Shown here one piece after another: positions 52,699 through 62,198 of a DNA stretch of 64,000 nucleotides. The stretch is from contig NZ_CP033918.1 of NCBI RefSeq assembly GCF_003815675.1, positions 2,046,001 to 2,110,000 of the forward strand. The letters are read 5' to 3'. The notes under the pieces were generated by a model. The model had not been told where the DNA came from. It did no database searches and saw nothing but the letters and a program-made list of their open reading frames with translations. The DNA is from Chryseobacterium sp. G0186 (GTDB lineage: Bacteria > Bacteroidota > Bacteroidia > Flavobacteriales > Weeksellaceae). Both the position numbers and the translations under genes were made by a program. Position 1 is the first letter of the stretch. Every line of letters begins with the position of its first letter.

Positions 52699-55314
52699 TT
52701 ACAAACTTTTCAGCTTCTCTTCCAGGATGGTGATCTTGTCAAGAGCATCTTGTTGCTTCTTACGCTCAACCTCTACAACTTCAGGTTTTGCATTGGCAAC
52801 AAACTTTTCGTTGGAAAGTTTCTTCTCTACCGAAATTAAGAATCCTTTTAAATATTTCAATTCTTCTTCAGTTTTTATTTTTTCTTCTCCCAGATCCAGG
52901 TTTTCACTTAAAGGAATAGAAACCTCAGTGGCTCCTACCAGGAAAGTAAAGCTTGGTTTATCTGTTTTTTGTCCAAAGTTAATATCAGAGATATTAGCCA
53001 GTTTTCTTACTACATCTTCATTGGCAAATGCTGTAGCATTGGTAAATACCTCAACGGCTTCTCTTGGTGAAATTCCTTTTGTCTGACGGTAATTTCTAAC
53101 ACCGGAGATCAGTTCTTTTGAAATTTCAAAGTTCTTGATAATTTCTTCACTGAAATCATCTGCATTTTTCTGCTGAGCAATAACAAGAGCTTCTTCAATA
53201 TTTCTTTCTGAAATCAAATGCCAGATTTCTTCTGATTGGAAAGGCATAAACGGATGAAGTAATTTCATCAATTCTTCAAAGAAAACAATTGTTCTGTCGT
53301 AAACCTCCTTGGAAATTCCCTCTCCGTAGTTTGGCTTAATCGCTTCAAGGTACCAACCACAAAAATCGTCCCAAATTAATTTATAAACCAAATGAAGAGC
53401 ATCAGAAATTCTGAATTTTTCAAATTGATCATTGATCTCAACAATTGTTTTATTCAATTTATTTTCAAACCATTCGATAGCCTGATGATCTGTAGCGATG
53501 GCCGGCTTATCTTCATGGTTCCACATATTGATCAAACGGAAAGCACTCCAGATTTTCGTCATGAAGTTTCTTCCCTGAAGCATTAAATCCTCATCAAAAA
53601 GAAGATCGTTTCCTGCTGCAGAACTCAATAGAATCCCTACACGAACACCATCTGCTCCGTATTTATCCATCAATTCAAGAGGATCAGGAGAATTTCCTAA
53701 GGATTTTGACATCTTTCTTCTCTGTTTATCCCTTACAATTCCTGTAAAATAAACATTCTTAAACGGAACTTCTTTTCTATACTCTAATCCGGCCATAATC
53801 ATTCTGGCCACCCAGAAGAAAATAATATCCGGTCCTGTAACCAAGTCAGATGTAGGATAATAATAATTGATATCCTTATTTTCAGGATCGAGTAATCCGT
53901 CAAATACAGACATTGGCCACAACCAGGATGAGAACCAGGTATCCAGCGCATCATCATCTTGTCTAATATCCTCAACAGTCAATTCAGAGTTTCCTGTTTT
54001 CTGTTTTGCCAGCACTAAGGCCTCTTCCCTTGTTTCAGCAACTACAAAATCTTCATCTCCTGTACCATAGTAGTAAGCAGGAATCTGCTGTCCCCACCAT
54101 AGCTGACGTGAAATATTCCAATCGCGGATGTTTTCCATCCAGTGTTTGTAGGTATTTTTAAACTTTTCAGGATAGAATTTTACTTCATCATCCATTACTA
54201 CATCCAATGCCGGCTTAGCAATTTCAGACATCCTAAGGAACCACTGTACTGAAACCTTAGGCTCAATAACCGCTCCTGTTCTCTCCGAAGTTCCTACTTT
54301 ATTTACATAATCTTCTGCTTTTAGTAGAAGATCTTTTTCTTCCAGCTCTTTCGCGATTTGCTTTCTTACGTCAAATCTGTTTTTCCCGGCATAATGTAGA
54401 CCGTGCTCGTTAAGATTTCCGTCGTCATCCAGAGCATCAATCATTTTCAACTGATGTTTCTGTCCGATCTCATAGTCATTGATATCGTGTGCCGGGGTAA
54501 TTTTCAAGGCTCCTGTTCCGAATTCAATGTCTACATATTCATCTTCAATGATTGGGATTACTCTATTTACGATAGGTACAATTACATTTTTCCCCCTCAA
54601 ATGAGCATATCTCTCATCATTAGGGTTGATACATACTGCTGTATCCCCAAAAATAGTTTCAGGACGTGTGGTAGCCACTGAAAGGAAGTCCTCTGCCCCT
54701 TCAATCTTATATTTCAGAAAATATAATTTTCCGTTCTGTTCTTTAAATATTACCTCTTCATCTGAAATATTGGTCTTCGCTTCCGGATCCCAGTTTACCA
54801 TTCTGTATCCTCTGTAGATCAATCCTTTATTGTAAAGGTCTACAAAGCTTTTGATCACCTGCTGAGAAAGTTTCTCTTCCATAGTGAAACGGGTTCTGTC
54901 CCAATCGCACGAACAACCTAATTTTTTAAGCTGCTCAAGAATGGTTCCTCCGTATTTATTTGTCCATTCCCAAGCGTGCTCAAGGAATTGTTCACGGGTA
55001 ATATCGGACTTGTTGACCCCTTCAGACTTCAATTTAGCAACAACTTTAGCTTCAGTGGCAATTGAAGCGTGATCTGTTCCCGGAATCCAACAAGCATTAA
55101 ACCCGCGCATTCTTGCACGACGGACCAGAACATCTTGAATGGTATTGTTCAACATATGCCCCATGTGTAGTATCCCCGTAACGTTTGGTGGAGGAATGAC
55201 TATCGTATATGGTGGTTTGTCATTAGGTTCTGAGTGGAAATACTTGTTTTCCAACCAGTAATTGTACCATTTTTGTTCTGTTTCCTGTGGATTGTACTTT
55301 TCTGAAATCTGCAT
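52699..55314 (-). CDS. valS: Valine--tRNA ligase
   Basis: An 871-residue class I synthetase. The HIGH motif is HMGH at 50-53 (VIPPPNVTGILHMGHM), the editing domain contains ATTRPETIFGDTAVCINP, and the KMSKS loop is RRKMSKSLGNSPDP. A C-terminal coiled coil (EEELKYLKGFLISVEKKL) is typical of ValRS. The frame continues eight codons upstream to a TTG at 55338, but the -7 box at 55343-55350 sets the transcript start near that point, so ATG 55314 is chosen. Confidence 0.96.
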   Translation of the reverse strand: MQISEKYNPQETEQKWYNYWLENKYFHSEPNDKPPYTIVIPPPNVTGILHMGHMLNNTIQDVLVRRARMRGFNACWIPGTDHASIATEAKVVAKLKSEGVNKSDITREQFLEHAWEWTNKYGGTILEQLKKLGCSCDWDRTRFTMEEKLSQQVIKSFVDLYNKGLIYRGYRMVNWDPEAKTNISDEEVIFKEQNGKLYFLKYKIEGAEDFLSVATTRPETIFGDTAVCINPNDERYAHLRGKNVIVPIVNRVIPIIEDEYVDIEFGTGALKITPAHDINDYEIGQKHQLKMIDALDDDGNLNEHGLHYAGKNRFDVRKQIAKELEEKDLLLKAEDYVNKVGTSERTGAVIEPKVSVQWFLRMSEIAKPALDVVMDDEVKFYPEKFKNTYKHWMENIRDWNISRQLWWGQQIPAYYYGTGDEDFVVAETREEALVLAKQKTGNSELTVEDIRQDDDALDTWFSSWLWPMSVFDGLLDPENKDINYYYPTSDLVTGPDIIFFWVARMIMAGLEYRKEVPFKNVYFTGIVRDKQRRKMSKSLGNSPDPLELMDKYGADGVRVGILLSSAAGNDLLFDEDLMLQGRNFMTKIWSAFRLINMWNHEDKPAIATDHQAIEWFENKLNKTIVEINDQFEKFRISDALHLVYKLIWDDFCGWYLEAIKPNYGEGISKEVYDRTIVFFEELMKLLHPFMPFQSEEIWHLISERNIEEALVIAQQKNADDFSEEIIKNFEISKELISGVRNYRQTKGISPREAVEVFTNATAFANEDVVRKLANISDINFGQKTDKPSFTFLVGATEVSIPLSENLDLGEEKIKTEEELKYLKGFLISVEKKLSNEKFVANAKPEVVEVERKKQQDALDKITILEEKLKSL

Positions 55315-55342
55315 AAATTCTATTTCTTTGGCTTGCAATTTG

Positions 55343-55350
55343 CAAAAATA
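55343..55350 (-). promoter_or_regulatory. -7 box for valS
   Basis: TATTTTTG on the minus strand fits TAnnTTTG; the leader would be about 22 nt. Confidence 0.55.
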
Positions 55351-55392
55351 GTCTAAAGAAAAAAAATTTTAACCATGAATTAAAATAATTTT

Positions 55393-55400
55393 TAACTTTG
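55393..55400 (+). promoter_or_regulatory. -7 box for the DUF1573 gene
   Basis: TAACTTTG fits TAnnTTTG and would leave a leader of about 37 nt before the ATG at 55444. Confidence 0.55.
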
Positions 55401-55443
55401 TTTCACAAAATTTATCAAACAAACATATTTAACATTCAAGAAT

Positions 55444-55908
55444 ATGAAGAAATTAATCGCAGGAATTGCATTATTCGGAACATTTGCCCTTGCATCTGCA
55501 CAAACTATTACTTTTGACAAGACAACTTTTGACTATGGTACAATTAAGCCTAGCTCTGACGGTACAAGATTTTTCACAGTAACAAACACTGGTGACAAGC
55601 CTTTGATCCTTTCAAATGTAAAGCCATCTTGTGGATGTACAACTCCTGAATTCAGCCAAGACCCGATCATGCCAGGAAAATCTGCTAAGATCAAGGTTGG
55701 TTACAACACTGCTCTTACAGGAGGTTTCAACAAAATGATTGAGGTTTTCTCTAACGACCCTGCCAACAGCAGAAGCGTAATCTACATCAAAGGTAACGTA
55801 GACGCTAATGCTCCTGAGCCAAAAGTATTAACTCCTGCTGAGCAGAAAGAAGCTGCTAAAGCTGAGAAAAAAGCTGCTAAACTAGCTAAAAAAGCTGCTG
55901 CAAAGTAA
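55444..55908 (+). CDS. DUF1573 domain protein, secreted
   Basis: A 154-residue exported protein. The signal peptide is MKKLIAGIALFGTFALASA. The DUF1573 domain has TFDYGTIKPSSDGTRFFTVTN and CGCTTPEFSQDP, with a Cys-x-Cys pair, and an Ig-like beta-sandwich follows. The last 25 residues are a Lys/Ala/Glu-rich tail (AEKKAAKLAKKAAAK). The family is common in Bacteroidota; its role is unknown, though a periplasmic or surface place is likely. A good terminator follows. Confidence 0.88.
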   Translation: MKKLIAGIALFGTFALASAQTITFDKTTFDYGTIKPSSDGTRFFTVTNTGDKPLILSNVKPSCGCTTPEFSQDPIMPGKSAKIKVGYNTALTGGFNKMIEVFSNDPANSRSVIYIKGNVDANAPEPKVLTPAEQKEAAKAEKKAAKLAKKAAAK

Positions 55909-55930
55909 GCTCTACTCAAAAAAATAAAGA

Positions 55931-55959
55931 AACCGTCTCAATAGAGGCGGTTTTTTTTA
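55931..55959 (+). terminator. Terminator after the DUF1573 gene
   Basis: AACCGTCTC and GAGGCGGTT (55931-55939, 55944-55952), with one T-G wobble pair, are followed by a run of T. Confidence 0.85.
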
Positions 55960-56041
55960 TTACATTTATGTTACAGTAGATGTCAGGTAGCAAAGATTTG
56001 TGCTCGATGTTTAGTGAAACAATCTTTTAATCTTAAAAAAT

Positions 56042-56911
56042 ATGGACACCAATTTCTCAGATGATTTTATAGTAAATGGAAAATTTTCAATTAAAAAGGC
56101 ATCAACCACCTATAATGGAAAACTGACCAAAGAAGAAGGAGTACAATTATTAATTCAGGAAAAAGAAAAACTTCGCGAATTACAGGAAAGACTTTATGCT
56201 GATGGAAGCCAATCTCTTTTGGTTGTATTACAGGCTATGGACGCTGCCGGAAAAGACAGTATGATAGAGCATGTATTCGGGGGAGTAAATCCGCAGGGCT
56301 GTAATGTAACCAGCTTTAAAACACCCAGCTCAAAAGAATATTCTCATGATTTTTTATGGAGACATTATTTGGCCTTACCCCAAAAAGGAATGATTGGGAT
56401 CTTCAACCGTTCGCACTATGAAAGTGTTCTTGTCTGTAAAGTTCATCCTGAATATAATTTAAATGAAAAAACATGGTCATCCGTAAAGGATTTTGATAAT
56501 AAATTCTGGGAAAACCGCTATGAAAGTATCCGTAATTTTGAAAAACATCTGGCACAAAACGGAACAACTATTATCAAGATATTCCTGAATGTATCCAAGG
56601 ATGAGCAAAAGAAAAGATTACTGGACAGAATTGACGAACAGGAAAAAAACTGGAAATTCTCCGCAGCTGATCTTCCCGAAAGGGCATTATTCCCACAATA
56701 TATGGAGGCTTATGAAACGGCCATCAACGAAACATCAAAAGATCATGCCCCATGGTATGTGCTTCCGGCTGATAATAAATGGTTTGCAAGAGTAGCTGCA
56801 GTTCAGATTATTATTGACACTTTGGAAAAAATGAACCTTAAATATCCTAGTCTTTCTGAAAAAGAAAAACAGGAACTCAAAGAAGCAAAGGCTACACTTG
56901 AAAATGAATAA
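56042..56911 (+). CDS. Polyphosphate kinase 2 family protein
   Basis: A 289-residue PPK2 enzyme. Walker A is DAAGKDS at 67-73 (LQAMDAAGKDSM), the second motif is GVNPQGCNVTSFK, FNRSHYESVLVCKVHPE follows, and the C-terminal lid holds RLLDRIDEQEKNWKFSAAD. It uses polyphosphate to phosphorylate nucleoside mono- or diphosphates (or AMP). Size and motifs suit class I or III; which cannot be decided by eye. It is a single-gene unit with a hairpin terminator. Confidence 0.88.
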   Translation: MDTNFSDDFIVNGKFSIKKASTTYNGKLTKEEGVQLLIQEKEKLRELQERLYADGSQSLLVVLQAMDAAGKDSMIEHVFGGVNPQGCNVTSFKTPSSKEYSHDFLWRHYLALPQKGMIGIFNRSHYESVLVCKVHPEYNLNEKTWSSVKDFDNKFWENRYESIRNFEKHLAQNGTTIIKIFLNVSKDEQKKRLLDRIDEQEKNWKFSAADLPERALFPQYMEAYETAINETSKDHAPWYVLPADNKWFARVAAVQIIIDTLEKMNLKYPSLSEKEKQELKEAKATLENE

Positions 56912-56955
56912 AAATTACCCCTCGAATTCTACTTAATTTGAGGGGTAATTTTTAT
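56910..56955 (+). terminator. Terminator after ppk2
   Basis: The 14-base arms AAAAATTACCCCTC and GAGGGGTAATTTTT lie at 56910-56923 and 56940-56953. The T-rich end follows at once. Confidence 0.9.
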
Positions 56956-57026
56956 GGTTAGGTAATATAAAATCTAAGTTACAATTTATTGAACAAACCA
57001 GAGTCCTAGTTCTATTAAATAAAAAT

Positions 57027-57350
57027 TACGAGAAAATCTATAAGCCGGATTCTGTGCTTCCGAAGAAGCGCTTGTTATTTATCTACGTCTTACATTGCTG
57101 CAAGACTTGAGCTGATTACCCCTCGGTTTTCAGGACGAGCCGCCCCTATTCTCATTACTGAAAAGAACCGATATACTTACCATTGCACCGCAAAGAGTTT
57201 ACCTGGTTTCACTACAGCCGAACTGTACTTGCTTTCTGTTGCACTTGTCCTACCCTCACGGGTGACGGATGTTATCCGCTTTGCTGCTCTATGGTGTCCG
57301 GACTTTCCTACCCCTGCCAAAACAGGAATCAACAAGCCGATTTTCTCGTG
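57027..57350 (-). ncRNA. rnpB: RNase P RNA
   Basis: The minus strand carries a type A RNase P RNA of about 324 nt. The 5' end ACGAGAAAATC (57349-57339) pairs perfectly with the 3' end GATTTTCTCGT (57038-57028) as helix P1. The conserved core GGAAAGTCCGGAC lies near 57300-57312 and the 3' conserved AATCCGGCTTAT near 57040-57051. A -7 box directly upstream at 57355-57362 fits the 5' end. Long open frames across this stretch on both strands are not genes. Confidence 0.93.
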
Positions 57351-57354
57351 GGGG

Positions 57355-57362
57355 CAAAGATA
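57355..57362 (-). promoter_or_regulatory. -7 box for rnpB
   Basis: TATCTTTG on the minus strand fits TAnnTTTG and lies five bases upstream of the predicted P1 5' strand. Confidence 0.6.
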
Positions 57363-57557
57363 CATAAATTTCGTGGTAAAAAGGGCGAAAAGGTGAAAGA
57401 GCAACGAGATATAGAAGTCAAAAAAAAATTCCATAAACCGCATTGTTTTTCTTATTCTTTGTTTTTTTCATTTTTGTGATGTTACCTTTTCATGATTTTG
57501 CATTAATATTCTTCATCAATTACCACTTTATTATTATCTTCGTGCCATTATACATCT

Positions 57558-58049
57558 ATGAATTCTAGAGAAAAAGAATTTGCGCAGCTTATCAAGGATA
57601 ATCAGGGTCTGATTATTAAGGTATCGCGCTTATATACCAATTCTCTGGAAGATGAAGAGGATCTTTTTCAGGAAATTGTCTTGCAGCTTTGGAGAAGCTA
57701 TGATTCTTTTAAGGGAAATTCTAAGATCTCCACATGGATGTATCGTGTAGCGCTTAATACCGCCATCACCCTCTTTAGAAAAAAAAGCAAAAGTCTCCCT
57801 ACCAATGAACTGGATATCAACCACAAGGACTTTGTGGAAGATGATGATGAAAAACAACAACAGATATCGCTTTTGTATACTGTAATCAAGACTCTTCCTA
57901 ATATAGAAAGAGCCATTGTCATGATGTATCTTGACGATCTGCCTTACAAGGACATTGCAGAAAACCTTGGAATTACCGAAGTTAATGCACGTGTGAAAAT
58001 GAATAGATTAAAGAAAACCCTTAAAGAACAGATGGAAAAACATGCCTGA
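57558..58049 (+). CDS. ECF-type RNA polymerase sigma factor
   Basis: A 163-residue group IV sigma factor. Region 2 has LEDEEDLFQEIVLQLWRSYDSFKGNSKISTWMYRVA in usual order, and region 4 has LPNIERAIVMMYLDDLPYKDIAENLGITEVNARVKMNRLKK. Regions 1 and 3 are absent. It directs transcription in response to an unknown signal. A TATCTTCG box lies at 57535-57542. The next gene, a four-span membrane protein, overlaps it by eight bases and is probably its anti-sigma partner. Confidence 0.92.
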   Translation: MNSREKEFAQLIKDNQGLIIKVSRLYTNSLEDEEDLFQEIVLQLWRSYDSFKGNSKISTWMYRVALNTAITLFRKKSKSLPTNELDINHKDFVEDDDEKQQQISLLYTVIKTLPNIERAIVMMYLDDLPYKDIAENLGITEVNARVKMNRLKKTLKEQMEKHA

Positions 58050-58716
58050 ATTTGATTTAGATAGCTTTAAGAAAACATGGCAGGAACAACCTGTACAGCC
58101 AAAATATGACAACAGTGAAATTCTTCAGATGTTGAACAGAAAATCACGTAATTATGTAAAATATATTTTTTGGATCAGTGTTGTAGAATTCCTGTTCTTT
58201 TCTGTTTTGGGTCTATTTTATTTCTTTCAGGAGGAAGAATCTGACAGTTTCCGTAAGGTACTGGAAAGACTGGGAGCCCAGGAAGCTCCTGAGGTTGAAA
58301 ACAATTTTGGTCATGCTTATTTAGCCATCAAAATTTTAAGTCTCTTGATTACCGCTTATTTTGTATTAAAATTCTATCAGAATTATCGTAAAATAAAGAT
58401 CGAGGAAAACCTTAAGGGACTTATTACCAGAATCATTAAGTTCAAAACAACGGTAAATGCCTTTATTTTGATCAGTATTGTATTGCTTATTGCATTTACA
58501 TTTGTATTGACGGCATTTATATTTTATACTTTAAATTCTCAAAATATTCAGCCTACCAATTCCAACCTTACCATTATTATTGTCGGAATTACCATCAGTA
58601 CCCTACTGGCAATATCCATGATCTGGATTTACTATAGATTGGTATACGGAACTATCATTAAAAAGCTTGACAAAAACCTAGAGCAGCTTAAAGAAATAGA
58701 TTCACAGGAAAATTAG
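58042..58716 (+). CDS. Membrane protein, putative anti-sigma partner
   Basis: A 224-residue protein. A cytoplasmic N-terminus of about 40 residues (MPEFDLDSFKKTWQEQP) is followed by four membrane spans at about 40-62, 90-110, 130-160 and 175-197, and a charged C-terminal tail (KLDKNLEQLKEID). It overlaps the sigma factor by eight bases. No zinc-finger anti-sigma motif (HxxxCxxC) is visible. The anti-sigma role is inferred from position and layout only. Confidence 0.7.
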   Translation: MPEFDLDSFKKTWQEQPVQPKYDNSEILQMLNRKSRNYVKYIFWISVVEFLFFSVLGLFYFFQEEESDSFRKVLERLGAQEAPEVENNFGHAYLAIKILSLLITAYFVLKFYQNYRKIKIEENLKGLITRIIKFKTTVNAFILISIVLLIAFTFVLTAFIFYTLNSQNIQPTNSNLTIIIVGITISTLLAISMIWIYYRLVYGTIIKKLDKNLEQLKEIDSQEN

Positions 58717-58775
58717 TATTCATAGGCTATAGTTCAAGATATTATTGGTAATTTTATTGCACCAAATCTTAAACT

Positions 58776-60398
58776 ATGCCTTTATCTTATGTGTATGGAG
58801 CTTCTGAAGTTCCATTATTAGGACAGACTATTGGAGCCAATCTCAAAAGTACTGTCGAAAAACATCCCCATCAAGAAGCTTTAGTCTGTGTTCATCAGGG
58901 GTACCGAGCCACTTACCAGGAATTTTACAATCAAACAACTGCTGTTGCAAAAGCCTTATTGTTTTTAGGAGCAAAGGCTGGTGACAGAATCGGGATATGG
59001 TCTTCCAACCGTTATGAATGGGTTCTATTGCAATATGCTACTGCCAGAATCGGAACTATTTTGGTGAATATCAATCCTGCCTACAGAACTCATGAGCTAA
59101 CCTATGTTCTCAATCAATCTGAAATCCGTTATATTTTCTCGCCCTTAAGCTTTAAGACCAGCAATTACAAGGAAATGGTTGAATATGCAAAAGAGGTATG
59201 CCCTACGTTGGAACATGAAATTTTCTTTGATGATAATTGGGAAGATTTTGTCAACAACGGACAGGAAATTTCTGATGAAGTGCTACACAGCTTTGAGGAA
59301 CATGTGCAATTTGATGATCCTGTCAATATTCAATATACCTCCGGAACAACAGGATTTCCAAAAGGAGTAACACTTTCCCATCATAATATTCTAAACAATG
59401 GATATTTTATTGGGATAAGATTAAAATATACAGAAAAAGACCGCGTCTGCATTCCCGTACCTTTTTACCATTGCTTCGGAATGGTGATTGGAAATATATG
59501 CTGTACTACCCATGGCGCCTGTATGGTAATTCCTAATGATAGCTTTGATCCTGATATTACCCTGAAAACTGTTTCCGATGAAAAATGCACTTCGTTGTAC
59601 GGAGTTCCTACCATGTTTATCGCTGAACTTGCTGTGAAAGATTTTGAAACCTATGATTTTTCAAGCTTAAGAACAGGGGTAATGGCCGGTTCAGTATGCC
59701 CACCGGAGATTATGAAAAAAGTGGAAAGCCTTATGAACATTAAAGAAATGAGTATCTGTTATGGAATGACGGAAACCTCTCCTGTTTCCACGCAGACTTT
59801 AATTGGTACTCCTCTGGAAAAACAGGTCAGTACTGTGGGTACCGTTCAGGATCACCTTGAAATAAAGATCGTTGATGAAAATGGAAGAATCCTGAAACGT
59901 GGTGAGCACGGTGAGCTTTGCACAAGAGGCTACTCTGTCATGTTAAAATACTGGAATGACCCGGAAAATACAAGAAAAGTGCTGGATGATGCCCGATGGA
60001 TGCACACCGGAGACATGGCAGTAATGGATAAAGACGGATACATTACCATTTCCGGAAGAATAAAGGATCTTATTATCCGTGGTGGAGAAAATATATCACC
60101 CAAAGAGATTGAAGACTTTTTATATACCTATACCAACATTTTGGATGTTCAGATCATTGGAGTCCCAAGTGAAAAATTTGGGGAAGAAGTCATGGCTTGG
60201 GTAAAGGTAAGAAAAGGTTTTACAATTACTGAAACAGAGCTTTTAGACTATTGCAAAGGGAAAATTGCCCATTATAAAGTCCCAAAATACTGGAAGTTTG
60301 TGGATGAGTTTCCCATGACTATTTCAGGAAAAATCAGAAAAGTGGAAATGCGGGAAGTCTCTATGAAAGAACTTGGATTGGAAAGCTATAAAGCTTAA
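58776..60398 (+). CDS. Acyl-CoA synthetase (AMP-binding)
   Basis: A 540-residue ANL-superfamily enzyme. The A3 motif is YTSGTTGFPKGVTLSHHN, A5 is CYGMTETSPVS, A7-A8 is MHTGDMAVMDKDGYITISGRIKDLIIRGGENI, and A10 is PMTISGKIRKVEM with the catalytic Lys. The match is closest to medium/long-chain fatty acyl-CoA synthetases (FadD-like). It stands 59 bases after the membrane-protein gene and may be transcribed separately. It activates carboxylates with ATP and CoA. Confidence 0.9.
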   Translation: MPLSYVYGASEVPLLGQTIGANLKSTVEKHPHQEALVCVHQGYRATYQEFYNQTTAVAKALLFLGAKAGDRIGIWSSNRYEWVLLQYATARIGTILVNINPAYRTHELTYVLNQSEIRYIFSPLSFKTSNYKEMVEYAKEVCPTLEHEIFFDDNWEDFVNNGQEISDEVLHSFEEHVQFDDPVNIQYTSGTTGFPKGVTLSHHNILNNGYFIGIRLKYTEKDRVCIPVPFYHCFGMVIGNICCTTHGACMVIPNDSFDPDITLKTVSDEKCTSLYGVPTMFIAELAVKDFETYDFSSLRTGVMAGSVCPPEIMKKVESLMNIKEMSICYGMTETSPVSTQTLIGTPLEKQVSTVGTVQDHLEIKIVDENGRILKRGEHGELCTRGYSVMLKYWNDPENTRKVLDDARWMHTGDMAVMDKDGYITISGRIKDLIIRGGENISPKEIEDFLYTYTNILDVQIIGVPSEKFGEEVMAWVKVRKGFTITETELLDYCKGKIAHYKVPKYWKFVDEFPMTISGKIRKVEMREVSMKELGLESYKA

Positions 60399-60490
60399 CT
60401 GTTCTTACCATTAGAATTTAATAGGTTTTGAACATTTAAATTTATATGAAACCCTATAATTTTTACTGAGATTTCAATAGAAAATGTGAA

Positions 60491-60522
60491 AATTCAAAGA
60501 ATTTTTGACGGGTTGGTTCTAA
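60491..60522. repeat. Dispersed intergenic repeat, copy 2
   Basis: The reverse complement reads TTAGAACCAACCCGTC and then CAAAAATTCT, matching the unit at 37633-37657 with one difference. It lies between the acyl-CoA synthetase and rpoN genes. Confidence 0.75.
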
Positions 60523-60536
60523 ACATCTATAAAAAA

Positions 60537-60568
60537 CAAAAAAGCATTTCAGTTTGAAATGCTTTTTC
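60537..60568. terminator. Terminator of rpoN, possibly bidirectional
   Basis: AAAAAGCATTTCA and TGAAATGCTTTTT (60539-60551, 60555-60567) with loop GTT are flanked by A and T runs. It lies between convergent genes. Confidence 0.8.
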
Positions 60569-60574
60569 TATAAT

Positions 60575-62038
60575 TTAAAGTTCTTTTCTTAATCTCGCAA
60601 CAGGAATATTGAGCTGTTCACGATACTTTGCAATCGTTCTTCTTGCAATATTATAACCTTGTTCTTTTAAAATTATCACTAAGGCATCATCTGTAAGAGG
60701 TTTTCTTTTGTTCTCCTTATCAATCACTTCCTGAAGATGAGTTTTAATCTCTTTGGTAGAAACTTCTTCCCCATCATCATTGGTTAAACTATCAGAGAAC
60801 AAATCCTTAAGATAAACAATACCATTGGGAGTGTCAGCATATTTACTTTTCACCACCCTTGAAATGGTAGAGATATCAAATCCTGTAATATCTGCAATAT
60901 CCTTTAAGATCATTGGCTTCAGAGATTTTTCGTCTCCTGTAATGAAATAATCTTTCTGGAACTTAACAATAGCCGTTATGGTTTGCAATAAAGTATTCTG
61001 ACGCTGATTGATCGCATCAATATACCATTTAGCAGCATCCAGTTTTTGCTTGATAAACAAAGCAGCCTGCTTATGTTCAGAAGAATTTTTATCGTGAGAA
61101 TAGGTCGTAAGAATATCTTTATACTCTTCCGAAACCCTTAATGTAGGTGCATTTTTGCTGTTAAGCATAGGAATGACAACTCCATCTTTCACCTGGATCA
61201 CAAAATCCGGAATAATTTCCTGATTGATTGTAATGGTCTGGGTATCAAAGTTCCCTCCAACCTTTGGTGACAGCTTGGAAATTTCCTCCAATGCATCTTT
61301 CAGATCCTCCTCTTCAATATCATATTTCTGAATGATCTTGTTATAGTGCTTATTCGTTAAGGCATCAAATTGATTTCTCAGAATACTGGCAGCTAAAGAA
61401 ACAGCTTTATCAGAGCTTACTTTCTTTTCAATCTGTAACAATAGACATTCCTGCAGCCCTCTTGCTCCTACACCGGACGGATCCAGCTTCTGAACATAGT
61501 TCTCTAAAATATCCTCTACTCTTTCTTTAGTCGTATAAATTCCCTGTGAGAAAGCAAGATCATCCACAATAGATTTAATCTCTCTTCTCAGGTATCCGTC
61601 TGTATCCAGGTTCCCGATCAGATATTCTGCAATTTTCAGGTCTTCATCACTGATATTCACCAGGTGAATCTGTTCCATCAGATAATCGTATAGTGACTGC
61701 CCCTCCGTTAAAAGGCTCTCGTTATCAAATTCTTCATCATCCGGAGAGTAGTTGCTGGAAGCGGTTTTATAGCTTGGTTCGTCGTCGTAGATATATTCAT
61801 TAACGTCGAAGTCTGTTTCAATGCTTTCTGTACCCTCATCCTGATAAGCGTCTTCTATGGAAGAATAATCATCTTCCTTAGAATCCTCCTTTGCAATTTC
61901 CAAAGCTGGGTTTTCTTCTAACTCTCTCTCCAACTCCTCTTCAAATTCAAGAGTATGAAGCTGAATAAGCTTCATCAACTGGATCTGCTGAGGGGCCAGC
62001 TTCTGTCCTAATTTGAGTTGTAAGTGTTGTTTAAGCAT
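60575..62038 (-). CDS. rpoN: RNA polymerase sigma-54 factor
   Basis: A 487-residue sigma-54. The N-terminal Gln/Leu-rich region (LKLGQKLAPQQIQLMKLIQLHTLEFEEELE) is the activator-interaction part, an acidic linker covers about 45-110, the core-binding domain follows, and the RpoN box ARRTIAKYREQL sits near the C-terminus. It works with enhancer-binding activators. No such activator gene is in the window. Single-gene transcript with a hairpin at its end. Confidence 0.95.
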   Translation of the reverse strand: MLKQHLQLKLGQKLAPQQIQLMKLIQLHTLEFEEELERELEENPALEIAKEDSKEDDYSSIEDAYQDEGTESIETDFDVNEYIYDDEPSYKTASSNYSPDDEEFDNESLLTEGQSLYDYLMEQIHLVNISDEDLKIAEYLIGNLDTDGYLRREIKSIVDDLAFSQGIYTTKERVEDILENYVQKLDPSGVGARGLQECLLLQIEKKVSSDKAVSLAASILRNQFDALTNKHYNKIIQKYDIEEEDLKDALEEISKLSPKVGGNFDTQTITINQEIIPDFVIQVKDGVVIPMLNSKNAPTLRVSEEYKDILTTYSHDKNSSEHKQAALFIKQKLDAAKWYIDAINQRQNTLLQTITAIVKFQKDYFITGDEKSLKPMILKDIADITGFDISTISRVVKSKYADTPNGIVYLKDLFSDSLTNDDGEEVSTKEIKTHLQEVIDKENKRKPLTDDALVIILKEQGYNIARRTIAKYREQLNIPVARLRKEL

Positions 62039-62149
62039 ATTATTATTTGCGTTTTAACATAACATATTCTACGAATTTAATAAATTTATTTGATAAAAAA
62101 CACATTTAGCATGATTTTTGCATTATCTATTAAATATAATAAACTATTG

Positions 62150-62195
62150 AATAATAAAAAAGCCTTAAACAAATGTTTAAGGCTTTTTTATTATA
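62150..62195 (-). terminator. Terminator of asnS
   Basis: The 16-base arms AAAAAAGCCTTAAACA and TGTTTAAGGCTTTTTT (62156-62171, 62174-62189) are followed by T on the minus strand. Confidence 0.9.
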
Positions 62196-62198
62196 TTT

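Noticed and set aside
55315..55338. TTG start for valS giving eight more residues
   Set aside because: The transcript start predicted from the -7 box is at or after this codon, and ATG 55314 begins the conserved N-terminus.
57177..57479. Two long open frames, one on each strand
   Set aside because: They lie over the RNase P RNA, whose paired ends and core motif are clear; codon pattern is not protein-like.
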